Below, piece by piece: positions 18,624 to 26,921 of a DNA stretch of 64,000 nucleotides. The DNA is from Chryseobacterium contaminans. Its GTDB lineage: Bacteria > Bacteroidota > Bacteroidia > Flavobacteriales > Weeksellaceae. The stretch lies in contig NZ_MAYF01000112.1 of NCBI RefSeq assembly GCF_001684955.1, positions 40,414-104,413 of the forward strand, in the 5' to 3' direction. Under the pieces are notes generated by a model. It saw nothing but the letters and a program-made list of their open reading frames with translations, made no database searches and was not told where the DNA came from. The first letter of the stretch is position 1. Every line of letters starts with the position of its first letter. Both the position numbers and the translations under genes were made by a program.

Positions 18624-18658
18624 TAAACAAATTTTAAATAAAAAAGTAAAAATACTTT

Positions 18659-19630
18659 ATGACAGCTCAATCAGTAATGATCCCTTGGCAGGATCGCCCG
18701 GAAGATTGTAATGATATTATGTGGAGGTTTTCCGAAAACCCGATCATTAACAGATATGCAATACCTACCTCCAATAGCGTATTCAACAGCGCGGTGACTC
18801 CTTTTGAAGATGGATTTGCCGGGGTATTCCGCTGCGACAATAAAGCCGTACAGATGAACATTTTTGCAGGGTTCAGTAAAGATGGAATCAATTGGGATAT
18901 CAACCATGACCCTATTGAAATGCAGGCTGGAAATACCGATATGATTGAATCCGATTACAAATATGATCCCCGTGTTACCTTTATAGAAGACCGATACTGG
19001 ATCACATGGTGTAACGGATACAACGGACCAACCATCGGAATTGGATATACTTTTGATTTTAAAGAATTTTTCCAGTGTGAAAATGCATTTCTTCCTTTCA
19101 ACAGAAACGGAGTTCTTTTCCCGGAAAAAATCAATGGAAAATATGCGATGTTGAGCCGTCCGAGTGATAATGGGCATACTCCTTTCGGAGATATCTATAT
19201 CAGTTATAGTCCTGATATGAAATATTGGGGCGAGCACCGTTGTGTGATGAAAGTTACTCCTTTTGCAGACAGTGCATGGCAGTGTACAAAGATTGGTGGC
19301 GGACCGGTTCCTATTAAAACAGAAGAAGGATGGCTGCTTTTCTATCATGGGGTAATTAATACCTGCAACGGGTTCAGATATTCTATGGGAGCTGCTTTGC
19401 TTGATCTTGAAGATCCTTCCAAAGTATTGTACAGAACAAAACCCTATTTATTGGCTCCGGCAGAGCTGTATGAACTGACAGGAGATGTGCCTAACGTGGT
19501 TTTCCCTTGTGCAGCATTAACGGAAGGTGATAAAGTGACGGTATATTATGGTGCAGCTGATACTGTAGTGGCCATTGCTTTTGGATATATTTCAGAAATT
19601 ATTGATTTTATGAAAAAGAATTCAATATAA
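18659..19630 (+). CDS. GH130 beta-1,4-mannosyl-N-acetylglucosamine phosphorylase
   Basis: 323 residues, no signal peptide, so cytoplasmic. It is a five-bladed-propeller GH130 phosphorylase: [40 protein letters not shown] with Asp103 as the expected proton donor, [40 protein letters not shown], and [22 protein letters not shown]. The members known from N-glycan loci (for example Bacteroides BT1033) convert Man-beta-1,4-GlcNAc and phosphate into mannose-1-phosphate and GlcNAc. Other GH130 subgroups act on mannosylglucose or mannobiose, so this assignment rests on the neighbouring genes. It uses the product of GH92 and GH125 action. Confidence 0.9.
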   Translation: MTAQSVMIPWQDRPEDCNDIMWRFSENPIINRYAIPTSNSVFNSAVTPFEDGFAGVFRCDNKAVQMNIFAGFSKDGINWDINHDPIEMQAGNTDMIESDYKYDPRVTFIEDRYWITWCNGYNGPTIGIGYTFDFKEFFQCENAFLPFNRNGVLFPEKINGKYAMLSRPSDNGHTPFGDIYISYSPDMKYWGEHRCVMKVTPFADSAWQCTKIGGGPVPIKTEEGWLLFYHGVINTCNGFRYSMGAALLDLEDPSKVLYRTKPYLLAPAELYELTGDVPNVVFPCAALTEGDKVTVYYGAADTVVAIAFGYISEIIDFMKKNSI

Positions 19631-19756
19631 GTGAACAATGTAAGTTTTAAAGGTATGTAAATTCGTTTATTTTCCCCATTTTTGGGAAGTTTATAATGGT
19701 TTTCATAATTTTAAACCAACTTTTAAATTTTAAAAAATACCTGATACCTCTTTATC

Positions 19757-21988
19757 ATGAAAAAAGAACTGTTGATCTGCTTTTTTACCTCTCTGATTTC
19801 TATAGCAAACGCCCAGCAAAATAAGAATGATGTTTTATCCTGGGTAGATCCATTTATTGGAACAGGAGGACACGGACATACATTTCCGGGAGCCACCACG
19901 CCATTCGGAATGATTCAGCTAAGTCCGGATCAGAATACCAAAAGTGGAGACTGGGACTGGTGTTCCGGATATCACTACAGCAGTAAAACGATCATGGGAT
20001 TCAGTCATAACCACCTTAGCGGAACAGGCTGGGCAGACCTTGGAGATATTCTGGTAATGCCAACAGTAGGACAGGTAAAAATGGTTCCGGGGTCAGAAGA
20101 TAAACCTGAAACAGGATACCGTTCAACATTTACTCATGATAAAGAAACCGCAGCACCGGGATATTATTCCGTAATGCTGGACAGCTATGGCATTAAAGCA
20201 GAACTTACTGCTTCTCCAAGAGTAGGTTTCCATAAATATACCTTTCCAAAAACGGACGAAGCTAATATCATTATTGACCCTACGAATAAAATTTTCGGAA
20301 ATATTTACCACACATTGGTAAGCGTAGAGGGCAATAATAAGATTAAAGGATACTGCTACAGCAATGGCTGGGGCGGAAAGAGATTTGCCTATTTCGTGAT
20401 GGAGTTTTCCAAACCGTTTAAATCGTATGGGGTTTATGCTGAAGGGAAAATAAAAGATAACGAAAAGATTGCGCTGGCTAAAGATGCTAAAGCCTTTGTA
20501 AGATTTGCTACCGAAGATCAGGAAAGTATTGAAGTGAAAGTCTCTTTGTCTCCTGTAAGTACAGAAAACGCTCAGGAAAACTTTGATACGGAAGCGAAAA
20601 ACGTAGATTTTGCAAAAGCTAAAGAAACTGCACAAAAGACCTGGAGAGATCTTATCGGAAGATTCCAGGTAACCGGAGGTACAGATAGTCAGAGAAAAAT
20701 TTTCTACACAGGGGTTTATCATACATTTATTGCTCCGAACCTTTATATGGACGTGAACGGAGACTATGTAGCCGCTCAGGAAAATATGAATACAAAATGG
20801 TTTACTAACTACAGTACCTATTCTTACTGGGACGGCTTCAGAGCAACCCATCCATTGCTGACCATTATGGACCAGAAACATACAAAAGAATTTGCCAATT
20901 CTCTGATTAGCAGATACACAGACCGTAAAGATCATATGCCTATCTGGGAACTGTGCGGATACGATAATTTCTGTATGTTGGGCTACCACAGCGCTTCTGT
21001 AATCTGGGATGCGATCTCAAAAGGTGTACCCGGTATTGATGCTGAAAAAGCTTTTGCTGCGATGAAAGATGCCTCTCTTACGGATAAAATGAGCAGCAGC
21101 GATGGAGGCGGAGGTCTTAACGATTATATCAAATTAGGTTACACCCCTTCAGAAAACGGAGCTTCTGTTTCCGCAACCTTGGAATATTCTTATGACGACT
21201 GGTGTATCCAGCAGTTGGCAGAAAAATTAGGAAAGAAAAATGAGGCGGAAGTGTACAAAAAACGTTCAATGAACTTTCTGAATACTTTCAATAAAGAAAA
21301 TAATCACTTCTGGCCGAGACAGAAAGACGGTAAATTCTTAGCAGATTTTACCCTTAATGACTGGAAAAAGCTCCAGCCACATTGGGTTTCAGGAAATATC
21401 TGGGCTTATGATTTCTTTGTGCCGCATCAGATTGATGAAATGATGAATCTATATGGCGGAAAGAAAGGATTTGAAGAAAAACTGGATAAAACATTTACTG
21501 AAAACCTTAAGATGGAAGGAGAACAGCATGTGGATATCTCTGGATTCATCGGTTCTTTAGGATTTGGAGACGAGCCGGGACATCATGTTCCTTACCTGTA
21601 CAACTATGCAGGAAGTCCTTATAAAACTCAGAAAATGGTAAAATACATCCGCGATAATATGTATGCAGCCAAACCGGATGGAATTGTGAATAACGAAGAC
21701 TGCGGACAAATGTCAGCATGGTATATTTTCTCTTCATTAGGATTCTATCCTGTAACTCCAGGAAAACCGGTTTATGCCATCGGGGCTCCTCAATTCCCGA
21801 AAGCTTCATTACAGCTGGAAAATGGAAAAACATTCACGGTAATTTCAGATAAAATTTCAGATAAAAATATCTATGTACAGAAAATGTTCCTGAACGGGAA
21901 AGAGTACAAAAGCTGGGAACTGAACCACAGTGATATCATGAACGGTGGTGAGCTGAGATTTGTAATGGGAAGCAAGCCTGTAAAATAA
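19757..21988 (+). CDS. GH92 alpha-mannosidase (catalytic Glu present)
   Basis: 743 residues with signal peptide (MKKELLICFFTSLISIANAQ), so periplasmic or surface. The family start is clear: VDPFIGTGGHGHTFPGATTPFGM and CSGYHYSSKTIMGFSHNHLSGTGWADLGD. Near the C-terminal catalytic region are GFGDEPGHHVPYLYNYAG, with Glu606 at the general-acid position, and VNNEDCGQMSAWYIFSSLGFYPVTPG, with Asp648 in the general-base region. These features fit a calcium-dependent exo-mannosidase, most probably alpha-1,2-specific. It has VSGN where the second GH92 has TEGN before the aromatic WxY. It lies 126 bases after GH130 in the same direction. Confidence 0.93.
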   Translation: MKKELLICFFTSLISIANAQQNKNDVLSWVDPFIGTGGHGHTFPGATTPFGMIQLSPDQNTKSGDWDWCSGYHYSSKTIMGFSHNHLSGTGWADLGDILVMPTVGQVKMVPGSEDKPETGYRSTFTHDKETAAPGYYSVMLDSYGIKAELTASPRVGFHKYTFPKTDEANIIIDPTNKIFGNIYHTLVSVEGNNKIKGYCYSNGWGGKRFAYFVMEFSKPFKSYGVYAEGKIKDNEKIALAKDAKAFVRFATEDQESIEVKVSLSPVSTENAQENFDTEAKNVDFAKAKETAQKTWRDLIGRFQVTGGTDSQRKIFYTGVYHTFIAPNLYMDVNGDYVAAQENMNTKWFTNYSTYSYWDGFRATHPLLTIMDQKHTKEFANSLISRYTDRKDHMPIWELCGYDNFCMLGYHSASVIWDAISKGVPGIDAEKAFAAMKDASLTDKMSSSDGGGGLNDYIKLGYTPSENGASVSATLEYSYDDWCIQQLAEKLGKKNEAEVYKKRSMNFLNTFNKENNHFWPRQKDGKFLADFTLNDWKKLQPHWVSGNIWAYDFFVPHQIDEMMNLYGGKKGFEEKLDKTFTENLKMEGEQHVDISGFIGSLGFGDEPGHHVPYLYNYAGSPYKTQKMVKYIRDNMYAAKPDGIVNNEDCGQMSAWYIFSSLGFYPVTPGKPVYAIGAPQFPKASLQLENGKTFTVISDKISDKNIYVQKMFLNGKEYKSWELNHSDIMNGGELRFVMGSKPVK

Positions 21989-22022
21989 AGACTAATAAAA
22001 ATTAAACGAAATAAAAGTATCA

Positions 22023-23450
22023 ATGGAAAGGAGAGATTTTATTAAAACAAGTGCACTGGCAGGAGCCGGATTGCTGTTTACTCAGAATGTTTTTGCTAAA
22101 ACGCTGGCTACGGAAGGTTTTCCTGTTGTCCGGGTTCCTAAAGATAAAAGACATTTTACCAGTGAATCCGTAGAAAGTGCTATTGCAGCCTTTAAAAAGA
22201 AAGTAAACAATAAGGAGTTAAGCTGGCTTTTTGAAAACTGCTTTCCAAATACATTAGATACTACTGTTTTCTACAGTGAAACCAACGACACACCGGATAC
22301 GTATGTGATTACAGGAGACATTGATGCGATGTGGCTTCGTGACAGTTCTGCGCAGGTTTTCCCATATCTGCAGTTCTCTAAAAAAGACGAGAGGCTTCAC
22401 AAACTGATCTCCGGAGTGATTCACAAACAAACAACATTCATCCTTAAAGATCCTTATGCAAACGCATTCTACAACGATGATAAAAAGATCAGCAAGTGGA
22501 AAGAGTATGACCATACCGATATGAAGCCGGGAACCCATGAAAGAAAATGGGAAATTGATTCTCTGTGTTATCCTATCCGTCTGGCCTATCACTTCTGGAA
22601 AACTACCGGAGATACCAAACCTTTTGATGCAAACTGGTTACAGGGAATTAAACTTACTTTGCAGACTTTCATCGAGCAGCAAAGGAAAAAAGATCTAGGG
22701 CCTTACAAATTTGAACGTACAACTTCATGGGCGACAGATGGAGTTCCTATGGGCGGATATGGGTATCCGACAAAACCGGTAGGCCTTATCAGCTCTATGT
22801 TCCGTCCAAGTGATGATGCTACCATCTATGGATTCCTGATTCCATCCAACTTATTCGCCGTAGTAAGTTTACGCCAGGCAGCAGAGATGGTGTCTCAGAT
22901 TAAAAATGAAAAAGCATTGGCTCAACAACTGAACAGCCTTGCTGATGAGGTAGATGCAGCCATCAAGAAATACGGAATTTACAATCATCCTGAATTTGGA
23001 AAAATATATGCATTTGAAGTGAATGGCTTCGGAAGCTATAACCTGATGGATGATGCGAACTGCCCAAGTCTATTAGGCTTACCTTATCTGGATGCGGTGA
23101 AAGCGGACGACCCTGTGTATCAGAATACGAGAAAATTCGTGTGGTCGGAAAACAACCCGTTCTTTTTCAAAGGAAAGCTGGCAGAAGGGATAGGAGGTCC
23201 GCATATTGGACTCGATATGATCTGGCCAATGAGTATCATTATGAAAGCGCTCACTACAAAAGATAAGGGTGAGATCAGATGGTGCATAGATACTTTGCAG
23301 AAAACGCACGGCGGGACAGGCTTTATGCATGAGTCCTTCCATAAAGACAATGACAAAAAATTCACCAGAGAATGGTTCGCATGGGCCAATACTTTATTTG
23401 GAGAATTACTTTGGAAAACCTTTAACGAAAATCCTGATTTACTGACCTAA
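22023..23450 (+). CDS. GH125 exo-alpha-1,6-mannosidase
   Basis: 475 residues. The N-terminus has a twin-arginine type signal (MERRDFIKTSALAGAGLLFTQ), suggesting Tat export to the periplasm. GH125 hallmarks are ITGDIDAMWLRDSSAQVFPYL, HERKWEIDSLCYPIRLAYHFW, FRPSDDATIYGFLIPSNLFAV, EVNGFGSYNLMDDANCPSLLGLPYLD, and ESFHKDNDKKFTREWFAWANTLFGELL. The known family members remove terminal alpha-1,6-mannose from N-glycans, the one linkage GH92 enzymes handle poorly. It follows GH92 by 34 bases and is surely cotranscribed with it. Confidence 0.92.
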   Translation: MERRDFIKTSALAGAGLLFTQNVFAKTLATEGFPVVRVPKDKRHFTSESVESAIAAFKKKVNNKELSWLFENCFPNTLDTTVFYSETNDTPDTYVITGDIDAMWLRDSSAQVFPYLQFSKKDERLHKLISGVIHKQTTFILKDPYANAFYNDDKKISKWKEYDHTDMKPGTHERKWEIDSLCYPIRLAYHFWKTTGDTKPFDANWLQGIKLTLQTFIEQQRKKDLGPYKFERTTSWATDGVPMGGYGYPTKPVGLISSMFRPSDDATIYGFLIPSNLFAVVSLRQAAEMVSQIKNEKALAQQLNSLADEVDAAIKKYGIYNHPEFGKIYAFEVNGFGSYNLMDDANCPSLLGLPYLDAVKADDPVYQNTRKFVWSENNPFFFKGKLAEGIGGPHIGLDMIWPMSIIMKALTTKDKGEIRWCIDTLQKTHGGTGFMHESFHKDNDKKFTREWFAWANTLFGELLWKTFNENPDLLT

Positions 23451-23557
23451 CCCATTTTTGTATATGGCTTACTGACTTAGATGCTTTCCTCAAAAAAGAA
23501 AGGATCAGGGGAATGCTATATTAAATTCACACACCAAAACACCTTAAAAATTATACA

Positions 23558-25711
23558 ATGAAAAAAAAATCAATCCTTACCACTGCACTGATGGCAATAG
23601 CGCTTCAGACAGGTTCTCAGCTTAACGCACAACAGCTTAATCCTAAAGGAATATGCTATGTGGAAGTGAATAACAACAACCTCCTGAATGCAGGAGCGTA
23701 CAAACTGCAAACATCGAATAGTTATCTGTTCAATGTGGTAAATATCTTTGCGGCTAATATTAATTACGATACCAGCCGTGGAAGAGCCTATTTATATTCT
23801 AACAATAACGTTACCAAGGTTCTTACCAATGCAGATACCTATATAAAACCGCTGCAGCAAAAAGGAATGAAAGTGGTGCTAACCATTCTTGGAAACCATC
23901 AGGGAGCTGGGATCTGCAATTTTCCTACCCGCGAGGCGGCCAAAGATTTTGCATTACAGCTGGCCAATACAGTAAATACTTACGGTTTGGACGGGATTGA
24001 CTTTGATGATGAATATTCAGACTATGGAAATAACGGAACAGGGCAGCCTAATGACAGCTCCTTCGTTATGCTTGTTCAGGAATTAAGAGCATTGCTGCCG
24101 GATAAAATTATTTCATTCTACTATTACGGAGATGCCGCTTCAAGGCTTTCCTGGAACGGAGCAAGGGTAGGAGATAACATCAATTACAGCTGGAATGCGA
24201 TGTACGGAACATTTTCTGCACCTAACGTTCCACCGCTTACTAAAGCTCAGATTTCTCCAGCAGCAGTATGGTTGGGAAATACGTCCAATTCTACTACAAC
24301 AAGCCTGGCCACTCAAACAAAAAATGGCGGCTATGGATTATATCTTTGGTACGATCTTAAAGGAACCAACCAGACATCACAGCTTTCAGCAGGTACTCAG
24401 ACATTATATGGAGAAGCAACGGTGCTAAGCGGTACTTTACAATCATGGACACAAGGCACAAATTGTGATGCTCCTATCGGATTATATACCAGCAATCTTA
24501 CAGGAACAAGCGCAAAATTGAATTGGTCTACCGTAGGAACAAATACTTATGATATTGATTATAAGCCAGCTTCTTCAATCACCTGGACCAGTGTAGCTAC
24601 AGCCGTTAATACAAGTTCAGTAACAGTTTCAGGATTAACCGCTAATACTGAATACGACTGGAGAATCAGAACAAACTGCAGTGTAAAGAGCACCTATATG
24701 TTCGCACCAAGATTCAACAGCGGATCAGGAGGAACAACGCCTACAGGTTCCTATGCCCTTTCTCTGGATGGAAGCACTGAATCAGGAGCAGCAGGAAATA
24801 TCAATTTAAACGGTTCAGCATTATCTTTTGAGGGCTGGATCAAACCTTCCTCTTTCAAATCAGCTTCTCCATACATTTCTTCTATTATGGGAACAGAAGT
24901 GGGAGATGCTAATTCAGCTTTATTAAGATTGGGTGATGCCAGCCTTGCCAATAACAAGCTTCAGTTTGTGTTAAGCATCAATAATGTACAGCAAAAACTG
25001 GCTTCCACTACAGCTTTGAATGCCAATACATGGTACCATGTGGCTGCTACTTATGATGGAAGTTCTATGAAAATCTATATCAACGGGGTATTGGATGCAA
25101 GCAAAGCACAAACCGGAAATGTAAGTTCAAATGGAGCATTCAACGTGGGATATTTATATAATACTTCCAGAAACTTCAATGGTAAAATTGATGAGGTTAG
25201 AGTTTGGAAACGTGCGTTAAGCCAAACGGAGATCAGTCAGAATATGTGTAATGTATCTGTTCCGGCTACTTCTCTTGCGGCGTATTGGAAATTCAATGAA
25301 GGAAGCGGTTCTACCGTTCAGGATAGCTCTGGAAATGGGGTTAGCTTAAGTTTAACAGGAGTGGATGCTTCCAATTGGGGAACAGATCTTCCATGTGCAG
25401 CAGGTACTTCAACAGTATCAAAAACTGCTGCTACCCAAAGAGAGCTAAGTTCTGCTAATACTAAGAACCTTATCAAAATATTTCCGAATCCAATCAGTAA
25501 GTCTTCATCATTTACGGTCTCCGTTCCTGATGAATACAACAAAGGAAAATTGACCATCTTTGATTTTTATGGAAGAATTATGGATACGAAATCATTGAAT
25601 GCAGGAAATAACCAATATGAGTCATCCGGGCTTTCATCCGGAAATTATATCCTTCAGTTTGAATCCCAGAATGGAAGTGTCAAACAGACGGAGAAATTAA
25701 TGATAAAATAA
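23558..25711 (+). CDS. Endo H/F1-type GH18 endo-beta-N-acetylglucosaminidase with FN3, LamG and T9SS tail
   Basis: 717 residues. After the signal (ALMAIALQTGSQLNAQQ) comes a GH18 domain (about residues 28-290) that closely resembles Streptomyces Endo H: ICYVEVNNNNLLNAG, VNIFAANINYDTSRG, LTILGNHQGAGICNFP, GLDGIDFDDEYSDYGNNGTG with catalytic Asp150 and Glu152, and PNDSSFVMLVQELRALLPDKI. An FN3 domain (about 305-390), a LamG-like concanavalin fold (about 400-610), and a type A T9SS sorting tail (KIFPNP to SGNYILQF to EKLMIK) follow. It would cut between the two core GlcNAc residues of high-mannose N-glycans, outside the cell or on its surface. Endo H-type specificity is inferred from resemblance. 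Confidence 0.93.
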   Translation: MKKKSILTTALMAIALQTGSQLNAQQLNPKGICYVEVNNNNLLNAGAYKLQTSNSYLFNVVNIFAANINYDTSRGRAYLYSNNNVTKVLTNADTYIKPLQQKGMKVVLTILGNHQGAGICNFPTREAAKDFALQLANTVNTYGLDGIDFDDEYSDYGNNGTGQPNDSSFVMLVQELRALLPDKIISFYYYGDAASRLSWNGARVGDNINYSWNAMYGTFSAPNVPPLTKAQISPAAVWLGNTSNSTTTSLATQTKNGGYGLYLWYDLKGTNQTSQLSAGTQTLYGEATVLSGTLQSWTQGTNCDAPIGLYTSNLTGTSAKLNWSTVGTNTYDIDYKPASSITWTSVATAVNTSSVTVSGLTANTEYDWRIRTNCSVKSTYMFAPRFNSGSGGTTPTGSYALSLDGSTESGAAGNINLNGSALSFEGWIKPSSFKSASPYISSIMGTEVGDANSALLRLGDASLANNKLQFVLSINNVQQKLASTTALNANTWYHVAATYDGSSMKIYINGVLDASKAQTGNVSSNGAFNVGYLYNTSRNFNGKIDEVRVWKRALSQTEISQNMCNVSVPATSLAAYWKFNEGSGSTVQDSSGNGVSLSLTGVDASNWGTDLPCAAGTSTVSKTAATQRELSSANTKNLIKIFPNPISKSSSFTVSVPDEYNKGKLTIFDFYGRIMDTKSLNAGNNQYESSGLSSGNYILQFESQNGSVKQTEKLMIK

Positions 25712-25721
25712 TAAAATCAGT

Positions 25722-25742
25722 CATTGGGCCTTAGGCTCAATG
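25722..25742 (+). terminator. Hairpin after the GH18 gene
   Basis: CATTGGGCC and GGCTCAATG pair with one G-T wobble around TTA, 11 bases after the GH18 stop. Only a short T tract follows, so termination may be partial. Confidence 0.5.
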
Positions 25743-25750
25743 GCTTTTCC

Positions 25751-25879
25751 TATTCTAACTCTAATATTTCAGGAAAATTATTGAAAAAACAGGATATTAA
25801 TCAAAATAATAACACAGTGAATACACAGGAATTGGCTGTAGGTACTTATATTTACAAAATCACATCTTCAAAAAAATAA
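25751..25879 (+). pseudogene. Orphan T9SS C-terminal sorting-tail remnant
   Basis: A reading frame without a start codon encodes ISGKLLKKQDINQN, TVNTQELAVGTYIYKIT and SSKK, then TAA at 25877-25879. This is the last part of a type A T9SS tail. The frame is open from 25715, but only the part from about 25751 resembles such a tail. It differs from the GH18 tail just upstream, so it is not a simple recent copy. It is the likely leftover of a deleted secreted protein. The rest of the 325-base gap contains only two hairpins. Confidence 0.7.
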
Positions 25880-25963
25880 AACAGTGCCATCAGGTAAAAT
25901 CATGGTGAAATAAAACTCAGTTCATGAAGGTTTTATCTGAAAAAGAGATAGCATATTGCAAAG

Positions 25964-26001
25964 CAGACAGACAAACGGTATCTTCTTGTGTGTCTGTTTT
26001 T
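25964..26001 (+). terminator. Terminator-like hairpin before the ROK kinase gene
   Basis: CAGACAGACA (25964-25973) pairs with TGTGTGTCTG (25987-25996) with one mismatch and is followed by five T residues. It lies 36 bases before the kinase ATG and may end transcripts from the GH genes or attenuate the kinase operon. Confidence 0.6.
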
Positions 26002-26036
26002 CAGTACAATAGAACAGTTTGAATTTAAATTAAAAA

Positions 26037-26900
26037 ATGATGCAGAATATACTAGGAATCGATATTGGAGGATCACATATTACTCTTGCGCAGGTGGATC
26101 CGGAAAAGCGTGAAATTATCACTTCAACGTATGTAAGAGAACATATTAATTCCTTCGACAACAGAGAGGCAATTTTCTCAGCATGGACTTCAGCCATTGA
26201 GAAAGGAGCTCATAATCTGGTGAAGTCAGATCTTTTAATAGGAGTCGCTATGCCGGGACCTTTCGATTATGAAAACGGAATATCGCTGATGGAGCAAGGG
26301 AAGTTTATTGATATCCTTCATGTTAACATAAAAGAAGAACTGGCCAAAAGGTTATCTATTTCTACACAGCAGATTCACTTTATTAATGATGCGGCAGCCT
26401 TTATGGAAGGCGAAGTATTCGGAGGATGTGTGCAGGGATATCAAAAGATTTTTGGAATTACCCTGGGAACAGGATTAGGAACTACATTTTATAACGGAGA
26501 ATTGGCAACCGATGAAGACCTTTGGGATTCACCTTTTAAAGAATACATCTGTGAAGATTATCTGGCTACACGCTGGTTTATTAAACGTTATGAAGAACTC
26601 ACGGGAGAACAGATCTCAGGAACTAAAGACTTGTTAGATAAATCCCTGGAAATACAGAAACAGATATTTGATGAATATGCAGATTCTTTTTCTGAGTTTG
26701 TGGTGAAATATGTAGATCATTACAAACCGGAAGTTTTAGTTATAGGTGGTAATATTGCCAAAGCTTATCCTCATTTTGAGCAAAAATTTATTCAGAATCT
26801 GGCAGAGAATAATATAAACTTACAGGTGAAAATTTCTGCCATTTTTGAAGATGCTGCCATTCTGGGAGCTGCCAGCTATGCATTAAAAAAGCTTATATAA
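26037..26900 (+). CDS. ROK family sugar kinase (probable manno- or glucokinase)
   Basis: 287 residues. ROK features are ILGIDIGGSHITLAQVD (ATP phosphate 1), HFINDAAAF with the catalytic Asp, FGITLGTGLGTTF (phosphate 2), and LVIGGNIAKAYP (adenosine motif). The zinc-binding Cys cluster of many ROK proteins is absent, although family members without it exist. It is cytoplasmic, with two ATGs in tandem at 26037 and 26040. In this locus it most likely phosphorylates mannose or GlcNAc released by the glycosidases. GH92-2 starts 21 bases later, so this begins a second transcript unit of the locus. Confidence 0.87.
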   Translation: MMQNILGIDIGGSHITLAQVDPEKREIITSTYVREHINSFDNREAIFSAWTSAIEKGAHNLVKSDLLIGVAMPGPFDYENGISLMEQGKFIDILHVNIKEELAKRLSISTQQIHFINDAAAFMEGEVFGGCVQGYQKIFGITLGTGLGTTFYNGELATDEDLWDSPFKEYICEDYLATRWFIKRYEELTGEQISGTKDLLDKSLEIQKQIFDEYADSFSEFVVKYVDHYKPEVLVIGGNIAKAYPHFEQKFIQNLAENNINLQVKISAIFEDAAILGAASYALKKLI

Positions 26901-26921
26901 ATTAACAAACGAAACGATACA

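Noticed and set aside
22254..22592. Long antisense frames within the glycosidase genes
   Set aside because: They have no signal, family motif or promoter and mirror the codon use of the true genes on the plus strand.
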